Positions 10,341-21,919 of a stretch of 64,000 nt of DNA are shown here, one piece after another; within the stretch, counting starts at the first letter, position 1, and every line of letters starts with the position of its first letter. The position numbers were made by a program, and so were the translations under genes. Origin of the DNA: Branchiostoma floridae (Eukaryota > Chordata > Leptocardii > Amphioxiformes > Branchiostomatidae). The DNA lies in NCBI RefSeq assembly GCF_000003815.2, contig NC_049985.1, positions 6,385,843 to 6,449,842 of the forward strand, written 5' to 3'. The notes under the pieces are model-generated. The model worked only from the letters and a program-made list of their open reading frames with translations, had not been told where the DNA came from and searched no databases.

Positions 10341-11122
10341 CTCCTATTACCGTTTTGAATCAACAGTTGATGGTGGATGTTTCTTGATAGTAAGTCATCG
10401 ATATCCGTTGAATATACAACGATAATGCGAATAAGTGTCATGGGTGAATACGATACGAATATTGCATATGAGATATAGAGATATCTAAATCGTTTGTGGA
10501 CGTACACGATTGGATTTTGCTTTGAATCAACAGTTGATGGCGTACGTTGTTTGATATTACGTTTCGGTTGTAATTGTGTCAACACTGATGGTATGAATAA
10601 ATGTAGTCGGTATAAGCTATATACAAGGTGAAGATGAGATAAGAGACAGACTAAAACATTTCAATCATTTTGCGGAATTGCTTCTGTCATCCTTTGAATC
10701 AACAGTTGATGGTGTATGCTGTTTGATAGTATGCGATTGCAATGGTGCATACAATTACGGTGTTAATAAAAGTAAAGAGTGTATACTAAATGCTGATGGC
10801 ATATGATTTTGGATATGGATATTTCAATCGTTTGTTTAGTTACTTTGAGTTCTACTATTTGATGAATCAACAGTTGATGGCATATGTTATTCAATTGGAC
10901 TTACTTTCATGGAGTATAGGTAATATGAAGATGGAATGGAAATATATCAATTATTTCTGGACTTACTTTGAATCATATCTCGATGTTAGCCGAGAGGCCG
11001 GCCAGTTCGGTACATACTATATTTCAACCGTTTGTTTACTTTGAATTTTATTCTTCTTTGATTCAACAGTTGACAGCATGTGTAACTTTAATGGAGTATA
11101 TGAAGATGATATAAAAATATTT
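10340..11122. repeat. Degenerate ~170-bp satellite with GAATCAACAGTTGATGG core
   Basis: The core GAATCAACAGTTGATGG or a close variant begins at 10357, 10524, 10696, 10864 and 11060 (spacings 167, 172, 168, 196). Between cores, blocks such as ATATGAAGATGGAA, TTTCTGGACTTACTTTGA and TTTCAATCGTTTGT recur. The last repeats run directly into the 3' end of TRPC exon 1, and one unit (10964-11025) contains a copy of that exon's end and splice donor. Confidence 0.85.
10964..11025 (-). pseudogene. Duplicated fragment of TRPC exon 1 3' end with donor
   Basis: On the minus strand this reads the same GAACTGGCCGGCCT, AACATCGAGA and TTCAAAGTAAGTCCAGAAA blocks as the genuine exon end at 11123-11185. An extra CTCGG insertion and a changed stretch before TTCAAA disrupt the frame. 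The GTAAGT donor is intact. It is a relic of tandem duplication and lies downstream of the real donor inside the presumed first intron. Confidence 0.8.
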
Positions 11123-11135
11123 TTTCTGGACTTAC

Positions 11136-11942
11136 TTTGAATTCTTTCTCGATGTTCGCCAGGCCGGCCAGTTCGTTACACAGGTCCAGGGCCACCATGA
11201 CCGGGTCCGAGTTGGAAAGCGCCAGGTACGCCGGACTGGCTAATCCCTTGTACGCGTTAATTCGCGACCGAGAGTGGCTGAAGGAATCGGAGCGCTGTTT
11301 CCTGATACACTCCTCGCACCGACAGAAGTAGTTGTGCGGTCTCTCGATCTTGGCTCCCCGCATGAGCAGCATCTGTACGATCTCATACTCATTGCAGTGA
11401 GCCGCGAGTATGATTGGGGTGATATCGGGAGAAAAGCGCGTACCGTCCTGGTCCATCCGGTAAAACTCGGCGATGTCACCCTCCAACTGTTCCGTGGTAG
11501 GGCTGGTGTTTAGGAGTCCGCCGAACCGTTTGTGCTTCTCGCTGAAAGCCGGGTGGTTCAGCAACGTCTCTGTAATCCTCACATATCCTTTACTGATGGC
11601 CAAAAGCAAGGCGTCTCCTATTCTTTGAGTGTTGGGCTGTAATAGGAGTGACTCTGTTACCTCGAGGTGTTCGTTACCCACTGCCAGTTGCAAAGCCGTT
11701 TGTCCCATGTAATCCACACAGTTCACGTTCAGTGTTGTCGACTCCTCCAACAGTTTCCGTACGGTAGGGATGTCGCCGTACTCGGCGGCGGTCAGAAAAC
11801 GTTCCTCCTCGACTGTCAGAAGGGGGCACTTGTCGTTGAAGATGTACGCGGCGCCTCGCTGGTTGGCCCGCCGGTGGTTCTTCCGCATCGCGGTGTTGGA
11901 ACGCTGCATGGTGGCCGTCCGTGTCGGGCGCGGCGCCGTCAT
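11136..11942 (-). CDS. TRPC: TRPC3/6/7-like channel, first coding exon
   Basis: This exon encodes the cytoplasmic N-terminal domain of a receptor-operated, Ca2+-permeable TRPC channel, 269 residues from ATG at 11942. Residues 1-40 are a basic variable leader. 45-200 are the ankyrin-repeat region ([70 protein letters not shown]). H203, C207, C209 and C212 form the H-x3-CxCxxC motif conserved in TRPCs. [21 protein letters not shown] (220-240) and [13 protein letters not shown] at the end match the TRPC3/6/7 group better than TRPC1/4/5. The exon ends in phase 0 at a GTAAGT donor (11135-11130). The triplet upstream of the ATG is GTG, so I start at 11942. Membrane and pore exons were not found to the left; they may lie outside the window or in long introns. 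Confidence 0.93.
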
Positions 11943-13300
11943 CACAGAGCGCGCCCGCTACCAGCAGGCCAAACAAGTGTCCGCCGCTTGTGGTGGACTA
12001 ACGCCGACTTGGCTTGGTGGAAACATGTCCGCCCGACCGTGCAGAAGAGCGGTGAGTTCACGAGCCGACTGCTACACTATCCCTGAGGGACAAAAAGCAC
12101 TGGTATGAATCCGGAGTATCACGAGGGCAATTGCTCTGAAGATGAGGACTAACAGGGAATGGCCTTCCTGCAGCTTCGCCCACTTCATGCAAATTAGTCC
12201 CTGGGAGCCCGCGCGGAAAACATCAGATGAAAGCGACGTGAGAGACATTTATTTGATTACTGTACAAATCTTTGAAGCTAATGCGCCACGGTGTTGTAGG
12301 GAATCAGAGTCATAATCCCATGAAATATTCCCCTGAGGTATAACATTTCAGTCTCAAACGACGCCCGTCTGCAACAAATTTGCACAGACGCATTCTACAT
12401 TTTACAGAAAAGGTTCATTGAGATGACGCCATCCCCTCAACCCTTACAGGACCTACTGGAAAACCGTAGTTACCGACGGTTAGTGTGCAATTATAACGTC
12501 ACACACAGAGCCTTATCGCGAACAAACAAACTACCCTTTACCAGAGGGAAATCACGAAGGAAACTCACTCGGTTTGCTGGTACCTGTTGCCCACCGCTTC
12601 AACCAAAGAACTGCAGTCCTTTGTCAGATGCAGAGTCCCGCGGCGGCAAGTTTCATTTCGGCGCTTTTCTGTTGAAAAATCCCCTGCTACAAAAATAAAA
12701 CAGGCTCGTTACATACGCTCTGCTCTCGCAGATGTGATAAAGAGAAGCAAAAGAATACATACACTGTTTACATTCCAGGGACGCCGTACTTTTTTCAACA
12801 GAGCTTGCCGACGACCGCAATCACTGTGCGTAGGCTGCCCAAGTGCGCAGGTCGTATTCCAGCCGTATCGTAATCCTGTTGCGTTCCCTTGACAAAGGGC
12901 CACGTGATCTGAAGAAGATAGGGCTGTGTGTTAACAGCTGCATCAAATGCTTCAAGAGGTCTCGGCTAGTTCACAATAGCAAGAAAACGTGAAATCGTAA
13001 GTCTTAGGTGTTTGGTCCTTGGATAAAGAGTCGGTGCTACATCATCTCAAAGTAAAACTTTCGGCAATGCTTTCTATTGTATTAAGGATACAAGATGATA
13101 TAATAATTATCTTTGCAAAATTGAGTACATATCAACCATTATATATTGAAGCATTCATGTAAAACTGGTAGTATAAGCCCACTAATGGGTTTAGCGCTGT
13201 TTTAAACAATATTATGCGGTCAGAGTAAGTCTGAGAAGTAATTACATGTACTACATAAATTGTCATTTCTACAATTGTTATGGTCTGCTGTGTAGCTAGC
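11943..13300. other. Presumed TRPC 5' UTR/promoter region, no gene seen
   Basis: The sequence just upstream of the TRPC ATG is GC-rich (to about 12060) and may be 5' UTR. No TATA box is evident. Overlapping ORFs at 12423-12892 have no recognisable motifs. Confidence 0.4.
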
Positions 13301-13319
13301 GGTCTTTTTAAAGTATATG

Positions 13320-13390
13320 TATGTATGTGTGTCCTTTTCTATGGGCTTTTATAACTGCAATAAAGAAAGATAGAAAGAAAGAAAAAATTA
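13320..13390 (+). mobile_element. LINE-like 3' tail (CAATAAAGAAAGA repeats)
   Basis: TTTTATAACTGCAATAAAG followed by AAAGATAGAAAGAAAGAAA has the AATAAAG plus short A-rich repeat form of non-LTR retrotransposon 3' ends. The upstream coding part is not recognisable. Confidence 0.4.
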
Positions 13391-14082
13391 TCTTCATGAA
13401 CGTGCTCAGCTAGTAAAGAGACTATGCCAGTGTCAATACATTAACTAGGACACTGTACAATTCTTTGAATATAAAGCAATACATATAAATGCATATTGGT
13501 TCTATGATTTACGGGAGTAATTGCTGTTTCAAAGAAATCGATAAGACTTCTTCGTTTCTTTCTATCGAGTATTGCATTTTTCAGGGTAACTTCAGCCCCC
13601 CTAAGGGGCCAATAGTAGCATTGTAACGGCATTAAGTCCTGTAATATTCATAAGCGAGCAGTTTCAGGGGTATTTCTGGTATCTAATTACCGTATACGCT
13701 GAATGAGGGATAAGACAACCTTTCAGAAAAGGGCTATAAAAGGCATCTATACTATACACAAATAACAATATCAAATATATCTAAACGTTGTATCTTAATA
13801 TGATATGCCATTGAATATACATAAACTAGTGCGTTGAAGGTTGAAGATGTTACTCGGCTGAAGCAAATGGTCGATTCTGCCACTTTTGTCATAAATCTCC
13901 CAGCCATTAGATGAATGGCCTTTACCATAATTGGTGTAAGATGAGAGGATATTGGCTGAGTTGTTGAACCAGAAAAGTATCAGCTGAAGAGTCGGTGATA
14001 CTGTGGCAATCCATCGTACTGGCATGCTGCCGAATGTATTATTTCACCATATATAAGGGGGTGTTGTAGTCACAATATACTC

Positions 14083-14123
14083 TATTCTATTCTATTCTAG
14101 TCTATTCTAGTCTATTCTATTCA
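14083..14123. repeat. (TATTC)n microsatellite
   Basis: Imperfect pentanucleotide array of TATTC units with TAGTC variants. Confidence 0.9.
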
Positions 14124-16050
14124 TTGTATTCACACAGTTAATATTCTATTTAAGATCTCATATAGTCTCTGATAGTTTGACGCTATCTCCGGTTATTTGG
14201 GTTCGAGTTTGAACCAAAGAGGCGGTCTTGTGCGTGGTAGGTCGTTGTACGATTTTGATGTCGAAGAAGTTTCAAGCAGGCAGTGCCAAAACTAACCGTT
14301 GGCAAAGATCTGAGACACTAGTTTTTTTCCAGACTGCCGCATTTCTTACGACATTTGTATAGCTATCCCAAGGATGTTCTGAGTTTGTGATCGGACGATG
14401 ATCTTTCGACAAGTGTGACAGGACCGTACAGCGCAGCCACGTTCATCGTAGGAAGTGGCACAATTTTGATGTAAGATTTTTTTTCAAGCAGACTGTGAGA
14501 GAAACAACCACAGGCAGCGCAGCCTTCTCCGTGAGAAGACAGCCGGATTTTGAACGACATACAAGACTGTCCCAAAATTGCCCTCCTCGGTTTGCGATCG
14601 TGCGACGAATGCGACCAAGTCCTACACAAAAGCCACGAATCACGAAACAGATCACACCCAGTTGCGAATCGTGAGTGTTTCTTTTGTCACGATACAGATA
14701 ATCGCTATTGAACTGGAAGCTGTGGGCTTCCGGATGTCTGCCCCTTGCACGCACCAGAAGGGCGGAATTCGTTATCTACTGCTCGTGGTCGTGAATAAAA
14801 ACCGTTCTACTTCAAGGGTGAAGGTTATGTTTAGCTATGTACGCCTTTTATTTTGTCATGTCGACGAGTAGGTGGAATGATGGATACGTTTTCCAGCACG
14901 CTAACCCGGATGTTGAGGGCGGGCTATTATAACATCGCACATGTTATGAATGATATCTTTTGTCACCGGACAGGCATCTCAATGATCACCGTACGCAAGT
15001 TTCTACAGAAACTCCTTTATCCAGCAAAATTGGCTTTCCCGGTGCAGCGCATAACAATATCATGTGTGCGTCATCCCACAGTATGATAGCGTGTGTTTTT
15101 TGTTATCTGTAGAACCTTTGGCTCCTTGGGCGGAACAAGCAACGACCAGATGAACCAAGATCAGGAAGTTCTGTGTGACATACAATCAATGGTGCATTCA
15201 CAAGCAGAAACAATATTGACATGTAACGAACGTGTGTTGTCACTTCGCAGCCGCGTATCTATACAACATGCCATATGGCGATGGTTGATAATATCACAAT
15301 GTTACGTCTATACTCATTGGTCTAGATAAAACACTTTTTGACAATAAAATAAATGTTCTATAGATTTGTCGGAATCTAGGGATGAGCGACTGTACCAGAT
15401 TCATTAAAAAATTGGATCACGGGGCAATACATGTATACAACAATGGTGTATTAAAAGTGTTTCATACGCAATGATAAGATTAAGAGTGTGATTGAAATTT
15501 CATGCCGTATTAAGCTACCTAGATACCGTCACCTACTCTGTATGTAAACAATAGTACTGTGACTATTGTTCATCGTAAACAATACTTGATTATCTAATAC
15601 AAAGATATGTCAGCAAATGTTATGATCAATTGGATTGATAGGGTTGAAGGGTGTGTCACAGTTATAAAATTTCATGTTCATATATAGATCAATTCATCAC
15701 TTCATCAGCATGCATTTTCGCTCATGCATATGCACGCTTTTATATTTCCTCACTTTACTGACTTCTCTTGCAAAACAAAGACATGATCTGAAACACACAT
15801 ATGTTCTAAATCATCAGAATTCATGTCATCAAATCATCTTATGTTTCTTATTTAGTGGTTCACATAGCATACATAGGAGATGTCACTTTTACGTCATTGG
15901 GTTATCACCTCTTTCTACTATTTAAAATCGTAGACGGTAAACAACGAAAGAAGTGCTTTTTGACGCAAATCTTCCTGCAACATTGACCAAGATCTAGAGT
16001 TATTCCTGCATATTGATTTACCAAAGCAAAGGCCTACTGATGGTCGATAC

Positions 16051-16095
16051 AATTCAGCCCCTACGGGGACTGCAAAGTTGATTGATGAATAAAGT
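16051..16095 (+). mobile_element. LINE-like 3' end with CCCC-TAC-GGGG hairpin
   Basis: CAGCCCCTACGGGGACTG forms a tight hairpin, followed by GATTGATGAATAAAG. A hairpin just before AATAAAG also occurs at 22474-22510 and 55874-55915, so these are probably 3' ends of CR1/L2-like elements. Confidence 0.5.
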
Positions 16096-16957
16096 TTGAG
16101 TTTCAGTCGATCACCAAGGTTACTGCAAAATCAGCGTATTTCCAGGTGTAGTTCTACATTCTATTTGTGTTTGCGTATGAATATGGGACGCATTCAACAC
16201 ACATTAGCACTTCAGAAAAGGAGCAAGGGAGAATGATAACACACGACAACTGAAGCGAGGCAAAGATTTTAAGCTGATGTTTCTGCAATGGTAGCATTAT
16301 AGCCTAACGTATCCCCACCCATCCATACAAATTCAGCCTCTATGGCCTCTTCCGGGCCAACACTACATTAAACTTGACCTTGATTAGTGCAGGTTCATTG
16401 CTAAACAGTTTACAATTCACATAGTCAAGCCTCATCTAAAGTTTATGTCCATTGCGTAGCAGACATTCGACGCGGATGCAATAATGGTGGGAATGGTCGA
16501 TACCCATTGCTTCTTAGTTCAGGCACAACTTCTTTAAAGACCATTATCAAGAATTTGACATCGCCCAGACGAAATTGAATCAGGACGAAACAGGAAAAAG
16601 TCTTATTTAATCTGTAAAATATGTCTTTGGTCGAAACAAGTTTCTTCAACAGAGGCAATATGTAGGCAAATAGATTGATCTCAACTCATATGTCAACAAC
16701 GATATGGAATTATTTGTTCAAGATAAATAGCCGTGTTCTCATCTGGCACGTGTCTGTATCATTGCATTTTATAAACGGAACCTGAACATTTTATGACCTT
16801 TCTATCGTCGTTTGGGTTGGCAATATTTGCGTTATATTTGCCGTCTAGGGTATAAAAACATTACAACTTCAATGTTTAACGTAAAGGTAATGATAAAAGT
16901 AGTCACATAGCTTTTATAAGGCTGTTGGGCAGTGGGGTATCAAACGATGTGTCTAGG

Positions 16958-17043
16958 GCAAAGTATATAAAGGCGGAGCCCGTCCCTCCCCTTCCACCCA
17001 GCGTCTTGCACCTCACCACAGTGCGCCAGTCGAAGTCAGGTAC
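16958..17043 (+). promoter_or_regulatory. Possible TATA promoter with short first exon
   Basis: AAGTATATAAAGGCGG at about 16961-16976 is a good TATA box. It is followed by a C/T-rich initiation-like zone, and 60-70 bp later by CGAAGTCAG|GTACGT, which resembles a splice donor. No downstream coding exon was recognised, so the gene is unidentified or the signal is chance. Confidence 0.3.
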
Positions 17044-17955
17044 GTATTTTACACTTGAGGAAAACTTTGCCAAAGACGCAACGTCTCGCCAGGAGTGTCA
17101 TGAACCATACCCGTGACCGTGACCATACCCGTGACGTGACCGCTCCATATTTATAGTCTAGCCACTTGACGCCACACGAAAGTTCATATGTACTTAATGT
17201 TTGCGGTGTGTCGTACAAACTACCTTAGTTTATAACGATAAAAAAGCTATAAACTAAAACAGAAAATATCTACATTTTATGTAATGCCTATTTTTATCAG
17301 CGATGTTTTATAACAGAAAAGTATTAAAATGCCTCTGGCAATTGGTTTGTGATAAGCCAATTCGCCTTATAATTTGCCCATTCTCCGGTCTTTCAGCAGC
17401 TAATTATAAGAACGGCGGGATATAGAACGCGTGGGTTGTAACGTTATCAGCGTCTTTTTAATTGTTGTCGCACTGGAATCGTAAGTAGTTACAATTGCAT
17501 CCATTGCATCGGTGATAATTTGTCCCCCGCCCCCTCAACAATTACTTCTGCAATTACCGATTACTGACGTTATCAACGTTTGCTGATAAGATGTCAACTG
17601 CACTAAACTCAATCTTATAGCACGCCTTAAAAGCGGACGTTAAGGTTGTATTTTTTTCATAAAAGTATCTCTTAGCGTATTGCTTTATGGATGCTTTATG
17701 TGTGCTTCAGGAACAGGTTTCGTCTAGTGGTAATTTTCTAGCTGATTGGAAATGAATGGACCAGTTCAAACATTATGTTTTTCAGTAATGTCGCTATTAC
17801 GTCCCCACAATTAGATATTGCATAATGGCCACTCGTTTAGATGTCGTTTACACTCGGCACGACTTGATTACTTGCAAGCTATGCTTGCGAATGTGTTGAC
17901 CTTAAGCATACGAGCTGCAAGTATTAGATGCCCTATTACGCAATTGCCATATTAC

Positions 17956-18129
17956 CTCATCTCTTGCCGCGAAGGTGGTTCAGTGATTTTGATGATGAAA
18001 GCAAACACGACCCTGTACAAGGCATCCAGAATGCGGATCACGTTTGGGCTGAAAGCTGTTTTGGCAATAATCTCCTTTACAAGGGACGCTATCACAGGGG
18101 ACGCTGAGAGGCCATCCTTCTTGCCAGCT
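17956..18129 (-). CDS. Possible orphan coding exon, unknown family
   Basis: On the minus strand a GATTTAG acceptor-like site precedes 174 bp of open frame that enters and leaves in phase 2 and ends GAGATGAG|GTAATA. The predicted peptide (AGKKDGLSASPVIASLVKEI, then TAFSPNVIRILDALYR and VVFAFIIKITEPP) has the look of a helical domain and even codon use. I recognise no family, the acceptor has a weak pyrimidine tract, and no partner exon was found. Confidence 0.25.
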
Positions 18130-18179
18130 CTAAATCCGCATGAAATCGGCGCTACGCACGGCAACTTGTCATGATTCTG

Positions 18180-18760
18180 CATACGGTTCGCTGTATTACG
18201 TCCATTCTACATTTCAAGATCAGAAATCTAAGAATCAGGGGATATAGAAACAGGCAGCTACCACAAAAGTGTCCCTAAGAAAAGAAAAGAAAGGTTTTGT
18301 CCATTCTGTCCACTTTGTCCACATGGAATACTCTAGATATGATGCCCGAGGTAATGAGTTAGTCTTTACTTGAGGACGACATTCCAAAAGACTCAATGCC
18401 ATCCGCAGACGAGATTATATCTTTTAAAAGATGCAAAAATAGGTAAATAGATAAAAGATTACTTTGTTATCAGAAAGATACTGGGACCCACGATTTGCCT
18501 TAACTGATTGTAACATGATATTATGATGTTACGGATTATTGTTTGGCATTTTTTTTTTCCAAATTAAAATTTGTAGTTGACCGTACCTAACTCATGACAC
18601 TTCTGGTGCCGAAATCTAGCTTAATGTAAGCTGCATAGCTGCTGAATGAGCACAGAGGATACCTCGCACTTTAGTGAACCGCGGGGGAAGTACCGTGCTA
18701 ACCGCTGTACCATTCACAGACCTGTAAGCGCGCCTGAAGGGTTCTGACACCCAGGATGTG
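18180..18760. other. Non-coding, nothing recognised
   Basis: AT-rich, with short frames only. Confidence 0.45.
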
Positions 18761-18771
18761 CTGAGGATGTC

Positions 18772-18954
18772 CTAGTCTCCAAGCAGACCCTACGGTGCCT
18801 TAGAAATTGTATCAAAGCTGGCAAGGGACTTAGTATAACGGCACCAGATGCCCGTTTGACTCCCTTTGGCCAGCTATCTCCCTTTGGCCGGCTATACTCC
18901 CTTGCCAGCTTTGATACTATCTCTTTGGGCACCGTAGGGTCTGCTTGGAGACTA
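18772..18954. mobile_element. hAT-like MITE (CCAAGCAGA family)
   Basis: The inverted ends run TAGTCTCCAAGCAGACC from the left and the complement GGTCTGCTTGGAGACTA on the right, extending inward to GGTGCC/GGCACC. The flanks AGGATGTC (18764-18771) and AGGATGCC (18955-18962) are an 8-bp target duplication with one mismatch. Interior blocks CAAAGCTGGCAAGGGA and TCCCTTGCCAGCTTTG are complementary. Same family as 56210-56382. Confidence 0.85.
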
Positions 18955-18959
18955 AGGAT

Positions 18960-20170
18960 GCCCCAGACAACGTCACGTCTCAAACGTCTCAGTCAGGAAG
19001 ACTCTCTGAACCCAGTCTGCCCTCGCCTTGACGTAGATATCAACATGACAAGCAGCGGCACAATGCCACTGACGAAAGATAGTGAAAGCTATCTGAAACG
19101 TCTGACCGTTTCCAAAATCATATCCAGTTGCTTGAGTAACTGCTTTTGGGCGTATCTTATTACCTGGATGTCTAACCTTCATCGATGCACCGGCGCTTTA
19201 GTTCATTATCTGGTATATACAGGAAGGCCTTGGCAAAATTGTGTTGGTAGAAAAAAAATTCTTCCCTTTCATTTTGTCTAAATTTCGCGATTCGAAGTGA
19301 TCCAAGAAATACAATTCAACAATGTGAAAAGGAATTGCATCAGGACGCAGGTATCTTCAATATACACAGCAACCATGCAGATAGACAATTTACAATGTTT
19401 ACAACACGTCCTTACACTAACTGTACAACGCTTTATACACGAAGTCTTTTTTTTGTGGTCACCGGAAGACCCCTGGAAGTTTCTGCGAGACTCATTCGGA
19501 TAACTCCACTGCCGTAAGGTTGCCCAGAGTTACCCCCAGCAAAGATCTCATTTAAATATGATAATAAGCTACTGTAATATTGAAATGAACCCAGTGCAGC
19601 CTAGGCCCTTGTTAATATGCAGGAGTTTGGCTGATAATTGCCCGACCTTCCCCGCCCTCTGTCCCGCCTCTGTTTTGAATTTGAATGGCGCGCAAATTTC
19701 TTCCTGGTGAGATAATTGGTGCACCCTGCCATATGCCGACAGTAAAACTAGATGATAGGTATTGTATTCAAGGGACTTTAAAAGTTACTTTCCCTAGAAA
19801 TTCTTTAGGAGTATCAAGACGTGTAGGGCTGTAGGGTGAGAGAAACAAAATATGTACTATGTGATATTTAAGACATCAGCTACTGAGCCAAAATCTTTTA
19901 CTAAAATGAGTTGGATTACCTGCACGTAAACAGCTTGCATTTGAAGTACTACATGTAATACACATTCATATAACAAAGAGAGTTCCCTGTAAAATGTTTG
20001 CCACTTGTGTATACAACACAAGATTGTGATTATTTCTCCCCCACCACCCTCTCTGACTTTTACGATTTTGTGTTTCCTTTCGTTTTGGCTGAACCATTGA
20101 CGATCCAAAATTCTTTGATGAGTTTAATAGGATTTTATCTCAAACAAGTGTAGAAATTAGAAAGGAATAC
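18960..20170. other. Probable repeat-derived and unassigned sequence
   Basis: Overlapping ORFs at 18856-19281 (plus) and 18973-19182 (minus) begin inside the MITE and have no recognisable domain. The rest shows nothing identifiable. Confidence 0.35.
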
Positions 20171-20313
20171 GGAACAGAAAGAAACAACATGCCGACACCG
20201 GCCGGAATGGAACCCGGGGCGACAGATTACAAATCCAACGTGAAAACCACAACACCAAAAGTTCTGCTGTTTGCGTAGTCAGTTTGGAAGCGCTTGAACC
20301 CCACTGTTACACT
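20171..20313 (-). repeat. tRNA-derived SINE fragment, copy 1
   Basis: About 85% identical by eye to 20687-20823. On the minus strand it carries GGATTTGTAATCTG, like a tRNA-Thr(UGU) anticodon arm. The B-box region (near 20200-20220) is altered relative to copy 2. Confidence 0.6.
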
Positions 20314-20319
20314 ACTCCC

Positions 20320-20495
20320 TAGCCTCTACCAGGCTCCACGGGTCGGTGGTCTAATTGCAGAAATTGGAGAAATAGAGTCTATAGAGTATAGAACGCTAGG
20401 GGCTAACTTCCCAAGCGTACTATATCTATAGTATAGACTCTATTTGTCCGATTTCTACAATTAAACCACCGATCCGCGGAGCCTAGCAGAGGCTA
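20320..20495. mobile_element. Palindromic MITE with 7-bp TSD TACTCCC
   Basis: Long inverted termini begin TAGCCTCTACCAGGCTCC and end with the near-complement GGAGCCTAGCAGAGGCTA. Pairing continues inward past CGGTGGT and ATAGAGTCTATA. The element is flanked by TACTCCC at 20313-20319 and 20496-20502. No coding capacity. It sits at the end of SINE copy 1, interrupting the pattern seen in copy 2. Confidence 0.85.
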
Positions 20496-20686
20496 TACTC
20501 CCCCTTTTCTTTTCAAGATTCGTCCTCGAATCTCCGAGATCGATATCCTTGTGTAAACTTACAGCATACTCAAACCTCACAGTGTGGCATATCCGCTAGC
20601 CTGTTACTCACTGTGTGACGCATGTAGCCTGTTACGTATACAGGGTCGGCATGGGAACTAATGTGAAATTAGAGGGGCGAGTAGGA

Positions 20687-20823
20687 ACAGAAAGAAACAA
20701 CATGCCGACACCCGGAATAGAACCCGGGCCGCAGATTACAAATCCAACGTGCAAACCACAACACCAAAAGCTCAGAGCTGTTGGCGTGGTCAGTTTGGCA
20801 GCGCTTGAACCCCACTGTTACAC
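20687..20823 (-). repeat. tRNA-derived SINE fragment, copy 2
   Basis: On the minus strand GGTTTGCACGTTGGATTTGT is followed by AATCTG and CCCGGGTTCTATTCCGGGTG. This resembles the anticodon and T arms of a tRNA-Thr(UGU) with a degenerate B-box (GGTTCTATTCC against GGTTCGANTCC). A plus-strand ORF spanning it (20615-20845) is not a gene. Confidence 0.6.
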
Positions 20824-20849
20824 AAGTTTTACTCAATGTCTTTAAAGTC

Positions 20850-21915
20850 AAAGTCTAACAACCAGAGCCATTGGTGCTTATGTTTTTACATTGTACTAGT
20901 CTGCAGTGTGCACCGGCTTGGGTTCTTTGTTTAGAGGTAGCAAGGAGGTATAGTCTCCTTGGAAAATGTTAGTTCCAATGCATTTTTTTTTTAATGCTTG
21001 TCTTTGAAAATTCACTCAAATATGGACCTGTATAAACCTTCCATTGAATTATGATCATTTTGTGTGTGTGTGTTTATCAGTAAAAACCTTTTAGTCAATA
21101 TCTCACTGAAAACAAGAAAGCTCAAGCTGACCTTGTAGTATAAACAACATAGACACACTGCATAACAAAAGACTACTAAACAAAAGACTTGTAATCGTTA
21201 GACCTTTTGTTTTGTGGCAAGTGCAAATTACAGATAATTACATCTCATAGGGGTGCGAAGGACATTATTCATTAGCCACTTGGCTTGATTGACAGCAAGA
21301 TTTTCTCTTGAAGGAATATTTGTAATCTAAACTTTAAAACGTTCTGAGGACCCCTAGCAATCTCTAAGAAAGATTAGATTTGAAGTAGAATGATTTGTAA
21401 TGACCTGTGCTACACAAAGCTGTGTTGCACATTTTACTTATCATTAGCTGTCTTATGCTATAAGGCAAGAAAGACAGGGACACCCCAAAACTATGTTACT
21501 GGAAAAGACAAAAAAACATTTTTACTAAAACAGGAATAATATTTTTAATGTTGCTAAACAGTTCCCAAACGGGAGTAGATCAAAGTATGTACCCTCAAAA
21601 AATCATACGTTTCTAATGCTGGGAATGGGTCCTCGATTTGCCTTTTTTGTGAAAAAAATATACATTATATTATATATGAAATTATAAAAATGTATGACAA
21701 TTACCATCATAAAATTATCATTTTTACAACCATAATGCTCTGTTTTACCTCTCTGCCGAGTTTGAACCGTTTGTTACCATCTATGGCTTAGTTATGGCAG
21801 TTTTCAGACAAGGTCTTGAAAATCACTGTACAGACCCTATGGGCAACCTTACGGCTGCTGAGAACAAGAAACACCATATTTCTTGCTCAAGACCTCACTG
21901 ACAGAATGTAGGATA
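20850..21915. other. Non-coding AT-rich stretch, nothing recognised
   Basis: It includes a short (TG)n run near 21060 and several homopolymer runs. No convincing ORF. Confidence 0.45.
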
Positions 21916-21919
21916 ATCC

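Larger units (their letters stand above)
13390..16950. other. Gene-poor stretch with simple repeats
   Basis: It contains a (TATTC)n-type microsatellite at about 14083-14123. Around 14230-14700 is a sequence with two weakly similar blocks (ATTTTGATGT...TCAAGCAGRC), probably an old transposon. A LINE-like 3' end lies at 16051-16095. No ORF with a recognisable domain. Confidence 0.45.

Noticed and set aside
10357-11076. Regularly spaced 17-bp core considered as a CRISPR-like array
   Set aside because: The intervals between cores are themselves similar (a satellite unit), the spacing is ~170 bp, and the genome is eukaryotic.
11942-11945. TRPC start one codon upstream at 11945
   Set aside because: The triplet at 11945-11943 is GTG; the first ATG in frame is at 11942.
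12423-12892. Overlapping ORFs upstream of TRPC as a separate gene
   Set aside because: Basic, low-information sequences without domain, splice or poly(A) support.
18973-19182. Minus-strand ORF as a gene
   Set aside because: Overlapping frames on both strands are open and start next to a MITE; no domain or splice evidence, more likely old repeat.
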